NCBI GenBank assembly: GCA_021812735.1
Contig: JAKAMV010000650.1
Coordinates: 1-5,960, forward strand
Direction of reading: 5' to 3'
Length of the DNA stretch: 5,960 nt
From: Chloroflexota bacterium
Lineage (GTDB): Bacteria > Chloroflexota > Limnocylindria > Limnocylindrales > CSP1-4
Part shown: positions 1 to 4,950 of the stretch, one piece after another
Layout of the letters: each line of letters opens with the position of its first letter
Position numbering within the stretch: position 1 is the stretch's first letter
The notes under the pieces: generated by a model
What the model saw: the letters and a program-made list of their open reading frames with translations, nothing else
Told to the model about the DNA's origin: nothing
Databases searched by the model: none
Made by a program: the position numbers and the translations under genes

Positions 1-62
1 AACTCGACCGCGGCCAGCAGCGCCACCGCGTTGATCGCGATCTTGATCAGGACGTCGATCAC
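1..62 (-). CDS. N-terminus of a small membrane protein, possibly phage-holin-4 family (partial)
   Basis: Reading leftwards from a GTG at 62-60 gives 20 codons of hydrophobic sequence, (M)IDVLIKIAINAVALLAAVE, before the window edge; every codon ends in G or C. A short polar start followed by an Asn-containing helix (IKIAINAVALLAA) resembles the first transmembrane segment of the small four-helix 'phage holin family' membrane proteins common in Actinomycetota and Chloroflexota chromosomes. Those are usually about 110-130 residues and are not tied to prophages. Only one helix is visible, so the family is a guess. A TACAAT hexamer lies 6 nt before the GTG and no SD sequence is present, which supports this start and suggests a leaderless mRNA. 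The gene diverges from the DUF885 gene. Confidence 0.5.
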   Translation of the reverse strand, partial: MIDVLIKIAINAVALLAAVE

Positions 63-68
63 GCCGGC

Positions 69-74
69 ATTGTA
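69..74 (-). promoter_or_regulatory. -10 box (TACAAT) for the leftward membrane-protein gene
   Basis: On the minus strand TACAAT (5 of 6 to TATAAT) is followed by 6 nt and then the GTG start at 62. That spacing puts the transcription start at or next to the start codon. The -35 region is poor: GTGCCG, at 18-nt spacing, matches TTGACA at 3 of 6. The sequence shows the hexamer; promoter activity is inferred. Confidence 0.5.
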
Positions 75-110
75 GGCGCCAGGGATCCGCGCCGGCACCC
101 GGGATCCCCG

Positions 111-116
111 TACCAT
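111..116 (+). promoter_or_regulatory. -10 box (TACCAT) for the DUF885 gene
   Basis: TACCAT is followed by 7 nt and then GTG at 124, the same geometry as the minus-strand promoter at 69-74 and the one at 2096-2101. No convincing -35 and no SD are visible. The ATG at 115 lies inside this hexamer, which argues against it as the start codon if the promoter is real. Two GGGATCC direct repeats (82-88 and 101-107) sit just upstream and could be a regulator site, but this is speculative. Confidence 0.45.
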
Positions 117-123
117 GTGCGCC

Positions 124-2040
124 GTGAACCGCCCAGCCGAGCCGTACGCGCCGCCCCCCAACGACCGCTACGAGCGGTTCGAGCCCTACGTGTTCGACCG
201 CCGTCCGACCCCCATCACGCCCTTCGAGTACACGCTCCGCGAGTTTCTCGACGAGATGTTCCTGGCGTACCCGGTGCTGGCCACGCGGGTGGGCGACCAC
301 CGCTTCGACAACCGCTGGCCGGACCTGTCGGGCACCGGCCGCCTCGCGCGGATCGCGATGCTGCGACGCTGGCGCGAACGCTTCGCCCGGATGGACGACC
401 TCGGGCTGACGCCCGACGAACGCGTGGACCGGCGGATCATCCTGGACACGCTCGATCGCTACCTCTTCGAGGAGGAGGCGCTGCGCGAGGAGACCTGGAA
501 CCCGCTGGCCTACGTGGAGCTGATCGGCACGGGGTTCTTCGCGCTGCTGGCCCGCGACTACGCCCCCTGGCACCACCGCGGCGAGGCGTTCGTGCGGCGG
601 CTCAGGCATCTGCCGGAGGTGGTCGCGGCCGCCAGGGAGAACCTTCTCGGGATGCCCGACCGGCCGGTGTCCCGGCTGCATACCGAGACCGCGCTGGAGC
701 ACCTCGACGGGATCGTCGACCTGATCGACGAGGCGGTCCGCATCGCGGAGAAGAACCGCTACGACGAGGACGCGTTCCGCCTCCCGCCGCGGTTCGCGGA
801 CGCCGTCCCGGTCGCCCGTGCCGCGCTCGACGGGTTTCGCCGGTACCTGCGGGATGACGTGCTGCCCCGGTCACGGGGGGAGGGGCGGCTCGGCCCGGAC
901 CTGTACGCGCGCAAGCTCCACCACGTGCTCGGGAGCGACCTGACTCCCGGCGAGCTCCTGGCGCGTGCCTCGCGCGAAGCGGCAATGGTGCGCGGCGAGA
1001 TGGCCCGGCTCGCGCGCGAGCTGTGGCCGGCCTGGATGGGTGACGAGCCTCTGCCGTCCGTCGACGCGAACGAGGCGAATCGGGGCGACGCTCCGGGGGA
1101 GGCCCCGGGCCCGAGTGACGACCTGGTCGTCCGCCGAGTCCTCGACGCGATCGCCCGGGAGCACAGGCAGCCCGACGAGCTGGTCGACTACTGCAGCCGG
1201 GAGATCGCACGGATCGAGCGCTTCATCCGGCGCAACCAGATGATCGGGCTGCCGCACGAGCATCTCGAGATCACCTGGACGCCTGCGTTCATGCGGGCCC
1301 TTGGTGGCGCGTTCCTGGACCCGCCCGGCCCGCTGGAGCAGGGACAGCAGAGCCTGTTCCTGATCACGCCGCCCGGGACCGACTGGCCGGCCGAACGGGC
1401 GGAGTCGTACCTGCGCGAGGACAACGACCGGATGCTGCGCCTGCTGTGCATCCACGAGGCCGTCCCGGGCCATTTCCTGCAGCTGGACTGGTCGAACCGG
1501 TGCCCCTCGCTGGTGCGATCGGTCTTCGGGTCGGGCGCGTTCGCCGAGGGCTGGGCTGTCTACATCACGCAGTCGATGATGGACGTCGGCTACGGCCGCC
1601 GGGACCCCGCGCTGATGCTCACCCACTGGAAGTTCTACCTGCGGTCGGTGGTCAACGTGCTGCTCGACGTGGGCATCCACGCCGGGTCGATGACCGAGGA
1701 CGAGGCGATGCGGCTGATGGTCGAGACCGGCTTCCAGGAGGAGCATGAGGCGCGCGCAAAGTGGCTCCGTGCGTGCCTGACGTCGACCCAGCTCTCCACC
1801 TACTACGCCGGGTCCGTCGAGCTGTGGGACCTGGAGATCGAAGCGCGCCGGCGGTGGGCCGAGTCGCACGGCGGGCGGCGGGAGGACGTGCCTGAGCCAC
1901 GCGTCGTGGGCGGCTACGGCGATGTCGGGGACTTCGACTACCGGGGTCACCTCGAGGCGGTGGTCTCGCACGGATCGCCGCCGGTCCGCTGGCTTCGCCG
2001 CATCGTGCTCGGCGAGACGGCGGTGCGCGCCACCGCCTGA
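124..2040 (+). CDS. DUF885 family protein, putative zinc-dependent metallopeptidase
   Basis: Protein of 638 residues (641 if started at the ATG at 115), a normal length for the DUF885 family. The N-terminus has the typical 'FLDEMFLAYPVLATRVGDHRFDNRWPDLS' type of opening, here split as FLDEMFLAYPVLATRVGDHR followed by FDNRWPDLS. The diagnostic motif is HEAVPGHFLQ, with the first His coded at 1453 and the second at 1471. It is followed by AEGWAVY, whose Glu is coded at 1546. In this family HExxPGH plus the downstream Glu is the predicted metal-binding and catalytic set, an inference from similarity to gluzincin peptidases; the substrate is unknown. No signal peptide or membrane segment is seen, so it is probably cytoplasmic. 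A low-complexity acidic Gly/Pro insert lies at about 1054-1115. I prefer the GTG at 124 because it lies 7 nt after a -10 hexamer and no SD serves either start. The next gene follows after 67 nt with its own promoter candidate. Confidence 0.9.
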   Translation: MNRPAEPYAPPPNDRYERFEPYVFDRRPTPITPFEYTLREFLDEMFLAYPVLATRVGDHRFDNRWPDLSGTGRLARIAMLRRWRERFARMDDLGLTPDERVDRRIILDTLDRYLFEEEALREETWNPLAYVELIGTGFFALLARDYAPWHHRGEAFVRRLRHLPEVVAAARENLLGMPDRPVSRLHTETALEHLDGIVDLIDEAVRIAEKNRYDEDAFRLPPRFADAVPVARAALDGFRRYLRDDVLPRSRGEGRLGPDLYARKLHHVLGSDLTPGELLARASREAAMVRGEMARLARELWPAWMGDEPLPSVDANEANRGDAPGEAPGPSDDLVVRRVLDAIAREHRQPDELVDYCSREIARIERFIRRNQMIGLPHEHLEITWTPAFMRALGGAFLDPPGPLEQGQQSLFLITPPGTDWPAERAESYLREDNDRMLRLLCIHEAVPGHFLQLDWSNRCPSLVRSVFGSGAFAEGWAVYITQSMMDVGYGRRDPALMLTHWKFYLRSVVNVLLDVGIHAGSMTEDEAMRLMVETGFQEEHEARAKWLRACLTSTQLSTYYAGSVELWDLEIEARRRWAESHGGRREDVPEPRVVGGYGDVGDFDYRGHLEAVVSHGSPPVRWLRRIVLGETAVRATA

Positions 2041-2092
2041 CGAACCGCCGGGGGCAACTCCCGCGTCTCGGGGCGCCGGTCACCCGCCCGCT

Positions 2093-2101
2093 TGGTACAG
2101 T
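2093..2101 (+). promoter_or_regulatory. Extended -10 promoter (TGG-TACAGT) for the GNAT gene
   Basis: TACAGT at 2096-2101 is preceded directly by TGG, matching the TGn extended -10 element. It is followed by 6 nt and then GTG at 2108. No -35 hexamer is recognisable, which is tolerable for extended -10 promoters. The geometry predicts a leaderless transcript starting at or near the GTG. This is the best-formed of the three leaderless candidates in the window. Confidence 0.55.
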
Positions 2102-2107
2102 GGATCG

Positions 2108-3010
2108 GTGGCAGGCTCGCTCCCCCCGATCGAACGGCCCGACACGGCCCGTCCCCGTTCGGACGGGGATCCCGGCGCGGACGAGGAGCCGGCGGTCCCC
2201 ACGCGGGAGGAGCTGGAACGGATCGAGGCCCAGCTGGTCGAGCTGGCCGCGCTGGCCGGCGCGACGACCAGTGACGACGCCGCCCTCGGCGCGTCGCTCG
2301 TGCGCTGGCCCGGCCGCGGTCCCGCCCTCAACCATGCCGAACGCGTCCGGTGGCCCACCGATCCGGCGGGCGTGCTCCAACACGTGGAACGGCTCGCCGC
2401 AGAGCTGCACCGTTCGGGCGATCGGGCGGCCGTCACCGTGGCGCCCGGTCTGACGGAGCCCCACGACCTGGCCGCGCGCCTGTCGGCGCTCGGCTGGCAT
2501 GTGACGCTGCACGAGCTGATTCTCTGGACCCGGTCCGCCGCCGTCGTCCCGCACCTGGACCCCCGGATGCGGATCGAGGCCGTCACCCGCCTGACGGCGC
2601 CGGCATACGAGGCGCTCGAGCGTGCCGTGTTCGGTCTCGAAGGGTCGCTCGCGGGGGTGCGCCTGGCCGCGATCGAGCGCGCGCTCGCGGCCGGCCGGCT
2701 GCGTGCCTACGTCGCCCGCGTCGCCGACGAGCCGGTCGGGACGGCACGCCTCTGGACGTTCGGGGGGCTGGCCTGCCTCGACGGGGTGGGCGTCGTGTCA
2801 CGGGCGCGGCGCTGTGGGTACGGGACGCTGATCACGACCATCGCGACCCGGGCCGCGCTCGCGACCGGGCACCGGCTGGTCTGGCTGGAGGTCGCCCGCG
2901 ACAACGCTGCCGCCCGCCGCATGTACGAGAAGCTCGGCTTCCGTCCCGCGTTCGAGTGGGACCTCTGGGTCGAGGGCGAGGGCACGCGTGGGAACCGGGA
3001 ACGCGCCTGA
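2108..3010 (+). CDS. GNAT family N-acetyltransferase with degenerate N-terminal half
   Basis: 300-residue protein. The C-terminal domain (about residues 154-290) is a GNAT fold. It has motif A, GVGVVSRARRCGYGTLI, with R234-x-x-G237-x-G239 for acetyl-CoA pyrophosphate binding. It also has motif B, DNAAARRMYEKLGF (265-278), with the usual Asn and Tyr. This implies acetyl transfer from acetyl-CoA to an amine or other acceptor that cannot be named. Residues 1-40 are an acidic, Pro-rich tail. Residues 40-150 contain APGLTEPHDLAARLSALGW and HELILW, resembling a GNAT half without the CoA-binding motif, so the protein may be a tandem GNAT with one dead domain (inference). The start at GTG 2108 is set by the extended -10 six nt upstream. 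An in-frame reading from 1922 is longer but overlaps the DUF885 gene and lacks support. It is followed by a 137-nt gap before the kinase gene. Confidence 0.85.
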   Translation: MAGSLPPIERPDTARPRSDGDPGADEEPAVPTREELERIEAQLVELAALAGATTSDDAALGASLVRWPGRGPALNHAERVRWPTDPAGVLQHVERLAAELHRSGDRAAVTVAPGLTEPHDLAARLSALGWHVTLHELILWTRSAAVVPHLDPRMRIEAVTRLTAPAYEALERAVFGLEGSLAGVRLAAIERALAAGRLRAYVARVADEPVGTARLWTFGGLACLDGVGVVSRARRCGYGTLITTIATRAALATGHRLVWLEVARDNAAARRMYEKLGFRPAFEWDLWVEGEGTRGNRERA

Positions 3011-3027
3011 CGCGAGGGACGGGCGAT

Positions 3028-3045
3028 GGCTGCCGGTCAGCCGGC
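3028..3045 (+). terminator. Weak GC-rich hairpin after the GNAT gene
   Basis: Two mutually exclusive 5-bp hairpins overlap here: GGCTG/CAGCC (3028-3032 with 3038-3042) and GCCGG/CCGGC (3032-3036 with 3041-3045). They lie 18-35 nt after the GNAT stop. There is no T-tract, so intrinsic termination is doubtful. It is recorded as the only terminator-like structure between the two genes. Confidence 0.25.
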
Positions 3046-3087
3046 GACGAGGGCCCCTTCGCCTCTGTCCGCGACCATGGGGAGCGG

Positions 3088-3093
3088 TATGCT
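3088..3093 (+). promoter_or_regulatory. -10 box (TATGCT) for the cytidylate-kinase-like gene
   Basis: TATGCT matches the -10 consensus at 4 of 6, including the key TA and final T. It lies 54 nt before the ATG. No good -35 is seen. If used, the transcript would start near 3100 and have a leader of about 48 nt, made almost entirely of the 16-bp tandem repeat and the SD sequence. Confidence 0.35.
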
Positions 3094-3104
3094 CGCCCCG
3101 AGGC

Positions 3105-3136
3105 GAGGCAGGCCGATCGCGAGGCAAGCCGATCGT
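3105..3136 (+). repeat. Two-copy 16-bp tandem repeat in the kinase leader
   Basis: GAGGCAGGCCGATCGC (3105-3120) is followed without a gap by GAGGCAAGCCGATCGT (3121-3136), 14 of 16 identical. A partial GAGGC precedes them at 3100-3104. Each copy contains the palindrome CGATCG (3114-3119 and 3130-3135). The two palindromes can pair as a 6-bp stem with a 10-nt loop, ending one base before the SD sequence. It could be a paired operator or an mRNA hairpin affecting ribosome access; both are inferences. Confidence 0.7.
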
Positions 3137-3144
3137 GGAGGTGA
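3137..3144 (+). promoter_or_regulatory. Strong Shine-Dalgarno (GGAGGTGA) for the kinase gene
   Basis: GGAGGTGA is a full anti-SD match, with 6 nt between GGAGG and the ATG at 3148. It fixes the kinase start and contrasts with the SD-less GTG genes upstream. Confidence 0.85.
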
Positions 3145-3147
3145 CAG

Positions 3148-3789
3148 ATGCCGGTCATCACGATCTCACGGCAGTTCGGCGCCGGCGGGTCGAGCGTCGC
3201 CAGGCTGGTCGCGGACAGCCTGCACCTGGACATCGTCGACCAGTCCCTGATCGCCGAGGTCGCCCGGAAGGCCTCGCTCACGCCGGAGGATGTCGAGGCC
3301 GAGGACGAACGCCCCTCGACCGTGCTCGACCGGCTGGCGCTTTCGTTCTCCCCGCTGGCGGCCGGGCTCGGCATGGCATGGGAGCCTCCGTATCCGGATC
3401 CGGCCTACGACCCGCGCCGCGAGGTCCTGGAACTGACCCAGGAGGCGGTCCGCGAGGCGGCCCGTGCGGGGAACGTCGTGATCGTCGGGCGGGGTGGAGC
3501 CCACATCCTGCGCGAGGACCCCGGGGTGTTCCACGTGTTCCTGCACGCCGAGCCGGCGTTCCGGCAGCGGGTGGTGATGGAGCGCGAGGGGATCGGCGAG
3601 GCGGCGGCCGCGCGCCGCGTGCACGAGATGGACGCGAACCGGGCGGCGTACATCAAGCAGGTGTACGGGCGCGACTGGCTCGACGTGCGCCTCTACGACC
3701 TGGCGATCGATACCGGTTGGTTCGGTATCGAGAGCGCCGCCGAGCTGATCCTCGCCGCGATCGCACGGCAGGCTCGCGTCGCTCCCTGA
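3148..3789 (+). CDS. Cytidylate kinase-like family protein (Cytidylate_kin2 type)
   Basis: 213-residue P-loop protein. The N-terminus MPVITISRQFGAGGSSVARL carries the glycine-rich nucleotide-binding loop of the cytidylate-kinase-like family (G11-A-G-G-S-S). It lacks the Walker A Lys found in canonical CMP kinases (GxxGxGK), as is usual in this family. Other family features are VIVGRGGAHIL (111-121), a likely nucleotide-binding strand and loop, and DANRAAYIKQVYGRDWLD (162-179), a LID-like segment with R165, K170 and R175. The length fits the family (about 200-220). Phosphate transfer to a nucleotide is the family prediction; the true substrate is not known and CMP activity should not be assumed. 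The housekeeping cmk is a different protein. It is cytoplasmic, with no signal or TM segment. The start is supported by a strong SD. The last four codons and the stop lie inside the first copy of a 39-bp tandem repeat. Confidence 0.85.
   Translation: MPVITISRQFGAGGSSVARLVADSLHLDIVDQSLIAEVARKASLTPEDVEAEDERPSTVLDRLALSFSPLAAGLGMAWEPPYPDPAYDPRREVLELTQEAVREAARAGNVVIVGRGGAHILREDPGVFHVFLHAEPAFRQRVVMEREGIGEAAAARRVHEMDANRAAYIKQVYGRDWLDVRLYDLAIDTGWFGIESAAELILAAIARQARVAP
3707..3731. repeat. Perfect 9-bp inverted repeat inside the kinase gene
   Basis: TCGATACCG (3707-3715) and CGGTATCGA (3723-3731) are exact reverse complements around a 7-nt loop. They encode the segment IDTGWFGIE near the C-terminus. 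The site uses codons ending in T (GAT, GGT, GGT) that are otherwise scarce in this gene. It may be chance or a coding-embedded site. Confidence 0.6.
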
Positions 3790-3955
3790 ACGGGCACGTC
3801 GCCTCTGGGGAAGCGCGTCGCCCACTGAACGGGCACGTGGCCCCTGGGGGCGCGCGCGTTCCGCTGTGCGGGTGCCTACCGTTGTGCGGGCGCGTCGTTC
3901 CCTCGAACGGACGCGCGTCCCGCTGCGCGGGCGCGCACCTCCGTCCGGGCCCGTG
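3776..3955 (+). repeat. Degenerate 39-bp tandem repeat array after the kinase gene
   Basis: Copy A (3776-3814) and copy B (3815-3853) are adjacent and nearly identical: both read GCGTCGC, then CTGAACGGGCACGT, then GCC and CTGGGG. Copy C begins at 3854 (CTGTGCGGGTGC at 3864). A copy at about 3892 (GCGTCG, then TCGAACGGACGC at 3903) is offset by one base. A further decayed core, CCGTCCGGGCCCGT, is at 3941. The GNGCGGG-type core also recurs at half-unit spacing (3882, 3923). Copy A contains the kinase stop codon and copy B repeats an in-frame TGA, so the array looks like serial duplication of the kinase 3' end. It fills most of the 215-nt gap between convergent genes. There are no unique spacers, so it is not CRISPR. 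Confidence 0.75.
3890..3916. terminator. Strong hairpin between convergent genes
   Basis: GCGCGTCGTTC (3890-3900) pairs with GAACGGACGCGC (3905-3916) around a CCTC loop, with one bulged base; the stem is 11 bp. A second hairpin, CCCGC-TGC-GCGGG (3919-3931), follows at once. Neither has a T-run, as is common in very high-GC genomes. Their place between two convergent genes suggests a bidirectional transcription-ending or insulating role (inference). Confidence 0.5.
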
Positions 3956-3983
3956 CCCGCCCTGAGCCGGCGGCCCGGGATGC

Positions 3984-4006
3984 GAGCGCGCTCTCCGTGC
4001 GCGCTC
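3984..4006 (-). terminator. Perfect hairpin at the stop of the membrane-protein gene
   Basis: GAGCGCGC (3984-3991) and GCGCGCTC (3999-4006) form a perfect 8-bp, 7-nt-loop hairpin. On the minus strand the stem begins within the TGA stop codon of the membrane-protein gene. It has no T-tract, but its position is what is expected for a terminator or 3'-end stabilising hairpin. Confidence 0.5.
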
Positions 4007-4763
4007 AGGCGCCCGGGGGTCGGGCGGCGCGATGCCGGAACGCGCCGATCAGCATCAGGACTCCCGCGACGACCAGCAGCGCCGGCCATCCCGCCGCGAT
4101 CGCGTCGGCGATTCCCCGGCCACGCTCGCCGGCCGTCAGCGACGCACCGAGCGTGCCCAGGATCAGGCCGGGGACCAGTGGCCACCAGTGGTGCTCGTGG
4201 ACGCGGAACAGCAGCCCGAGGATCCAGATCAGCAGGAACCCGACCGCCATCGCGATCAGGAAGAGCCCGCCCCCCAGCTGCCCCTCGTAGGCGGTCGCGA
4301 GCGGGATCCCCGCTCCGATCCCGCTGATGATCCCTCCCGGGACCAGGAACCCGTACTCGCCGGTGGCGAAGAAGACCACCAGCAGCACCAGGCCGATCGC
4401 GAGCACGACGTACTCGCCGGCATCAGGAACCCAGCGCCCCAGGAGGAGCAGCCCGCCGATCGCCACCAGGACGAGCCCGGCAACCCAGGTCCCGGTGTCG
4501 GATCTCGGCGGGCCGGCAGGCCGGACCCCCGGTGCCTGGAAGGCGCCCGGTGGCCACGCGGCGGTAGGCCCACCCGGGCCGGCTCCGGGTCCGGAGGCGG
4601 GAGGCGCGGGCTGCCCGCCTCCAGGCCCAATGGAAGGTCCGGATGCCGGCGCGGGCGCCAGCCCGGTGCCCGGCGCGGCCGACGGTCCGGTGCCCGGTGC
4701 GGCCGGCGAAGGCGGCTCGCCGGAGGGTGTCGCGTTTCCGCCGGGGGGATAGGCAGCTGTCAT
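4005..4763 (-). CDS. Multi-pass membrane protein with Pro/Gly/Ala-rich N-terminal tail
   Basis: 252 residues. Residues 1-88 are low-complexity and rich in Pro, Gly, Ala and Ser, with repeated AAPGTG and ASGP units and no charged block; they are probably disordered. Residues 90-245 hold five or six hydrophobic segments: about 92-110, 117-133, 138-157, 162-186, 193-210 and 223-242. Two segments carry a related LVPG motif (FLVPGGIISGIGAGI at 140-154 and PLVPGLILGTLGASL at 195-209), which suggests internal duplication. The GWPALLVVAGVLMLIGAF end resembles the W-P-L-x-x-x-G helices of LiaI/LiaF-like and DUF5668 membrane regions. That is a weak resemblance, so I do not name a family. The start ATG at 4763 has a GGGAG SD 7 nt upstream; the upstream ATG at 4768 runs into a stop after two codons. 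The gene is convergent with the kinase and divergent from the transporter. Confidence 0.8.
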   Translation of the reverse strand: MTAAYPPGGNATPSGEPPSPAAPGTGPSAAPGTGLAPAPASGPSIGPGGGQPAPPASGPGAGPGGPTAAWPPGAFQAPGVRPAGPPRSDTGTWVAGLVLVAIGGLLLLGRWVPDAGEYVVLAIGLVLLVVFFATGEYGFLVPGGIISGIGAGIPLATAYEGQLGGGLFLIAMAVGFLLIWILGLLFRVHEHHWWPLVPGLILGTLGASLTAGERGRGIADAIAAGWPALLVVAGVLMLIGAFRHRAARPPGA

Positions 4764-4770
4764 CTCATCG

Positions 4771-4775
4771 CTCCC
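4771..4775 (-). promoter_or_regulatory. Shine-Dalgarno (GGGAG) for the membrane-protein gene
   Basis: On the minus strand GGGAG lies 7 nt before the ATG at 4763. It selects this start over the overlapping ATG-AGA-TGA reading just upstream. I see no convincing -10 for this gene in 4776-4914. Confidence 0.6.
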
Positions 4776-4870
4776 GCGAGGCCAGGGCGGGCCCCTACGT
4801 CAGACGCCTGCCGATCGTGACAGGGCAGCGCGCGGCCGAACAGGGCCATGCGGACGCCCCCATGCCGGCC

Positions 4871-4876
4871 TACCAT
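4871..4876 (+). promoter_or_regulatory. -10 box (TACCAT) upstream of the leader ORF and transporter
   Basis: TACCAT is the same hexamer as at 111-116. A start of transcription near 4883-4884 would give a leader of about 31 nt before the ATG at 4915, long enough to contain the SD. No -35 is recognisable. The in-frame ATG at 4875 overlaps this hexamer and would then not be transcribed. Confidence 0.4.
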
Positions 4877-4914
4877 GTCCGTCCGCGGTGGTGGCAGTCC
4901 AGTGAGGACGGTGG

Positions 4915-4950
4915 ATGAGCACGCACCTCGCCTTCCCGCCCGCGAAGTGA
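4915..4950 (+). CDS. Possible 11-residue leader peptide overlapping the transporter start
   Basis: ATG at 4915, with GAGG (4904-4907) 7 nt upstream, opens an 11-codon ORF, MSTHLAFPPAK, ending at TGA 4948-4950. All 11 codons end in G or C, like real genes in this window. In contrast, the transporter frame over the same bases (4911-4946) has several A/T third positions. The TGA overlaps the GTG at 4947 (GTGA), a classic translational-coupling arrangement. No regulatory residue bias (for example a run of one amino acid) is visible. It could instead be an old or sequencing frameshift near the transporter 5' end. Confidence 0.4.
   Translation: MSTHLAFPPAK

Noticed and set aside
82..107. GGGATCC direct repeats as an operator
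   Set aside because: Seven bases repeated twice in GC-rich DNA is weak evidence; it is mentioned only as context for the promoter.
871..1971. 366-codon minus-strand open frame opposite the DUF885 gene
   Set aside because: Its composition (His, Arg, Pro and Gln rich) and its lack of domains or an SD mark it as an antisense shadow; the sense strand has clear family motifs.
2049..2063. Small CGGG/CCCG hairpin after the DUF885 stop as a terminator
   Set aside because: It has only a 4-bp stem and no T-tract, which is not distinguishable from chance at this GC content.
1652..2554. 300-codon minus-strand open frame opposite the 3' end of DUF885 and the GNAT gene
   Set aside because: It spans two well-supported sense genes and their intergenic region, and shows no recognisable motif.
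3776..3955. CRISPR array
   Set aside because: The units are contiguous and diverged, there are no unique spacers of constant length, and no cas gene is nearby.
2988..3965. 325-codon plus-strand open frame across the kinase gene and the repeat array
   Set aside because: It overlaps the kinase gene in another frame, is Arg/Gly-rich as expected of high-GC shadow frames, and stays open through the array only because the 39-bp period is a multiple of 3.
4032..4820. 262-codon plus-strand open frame opposite the membrane-protein gene
   Set aside because: It is highly polar and Gln/Asp/Arg-rich, which is the antisense image of hydrophobic codons. The minus strand has SD, start and membrane segments.
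4888..4905. Five-codon GTG-GTG-GCA-GTC-CAG-TGA mini-ORF downstream of the TACCAT box
   Set aside because: It starts 11 nt after the hexamer, too far for a typical leaderless start, has no SD, and is too short to support.
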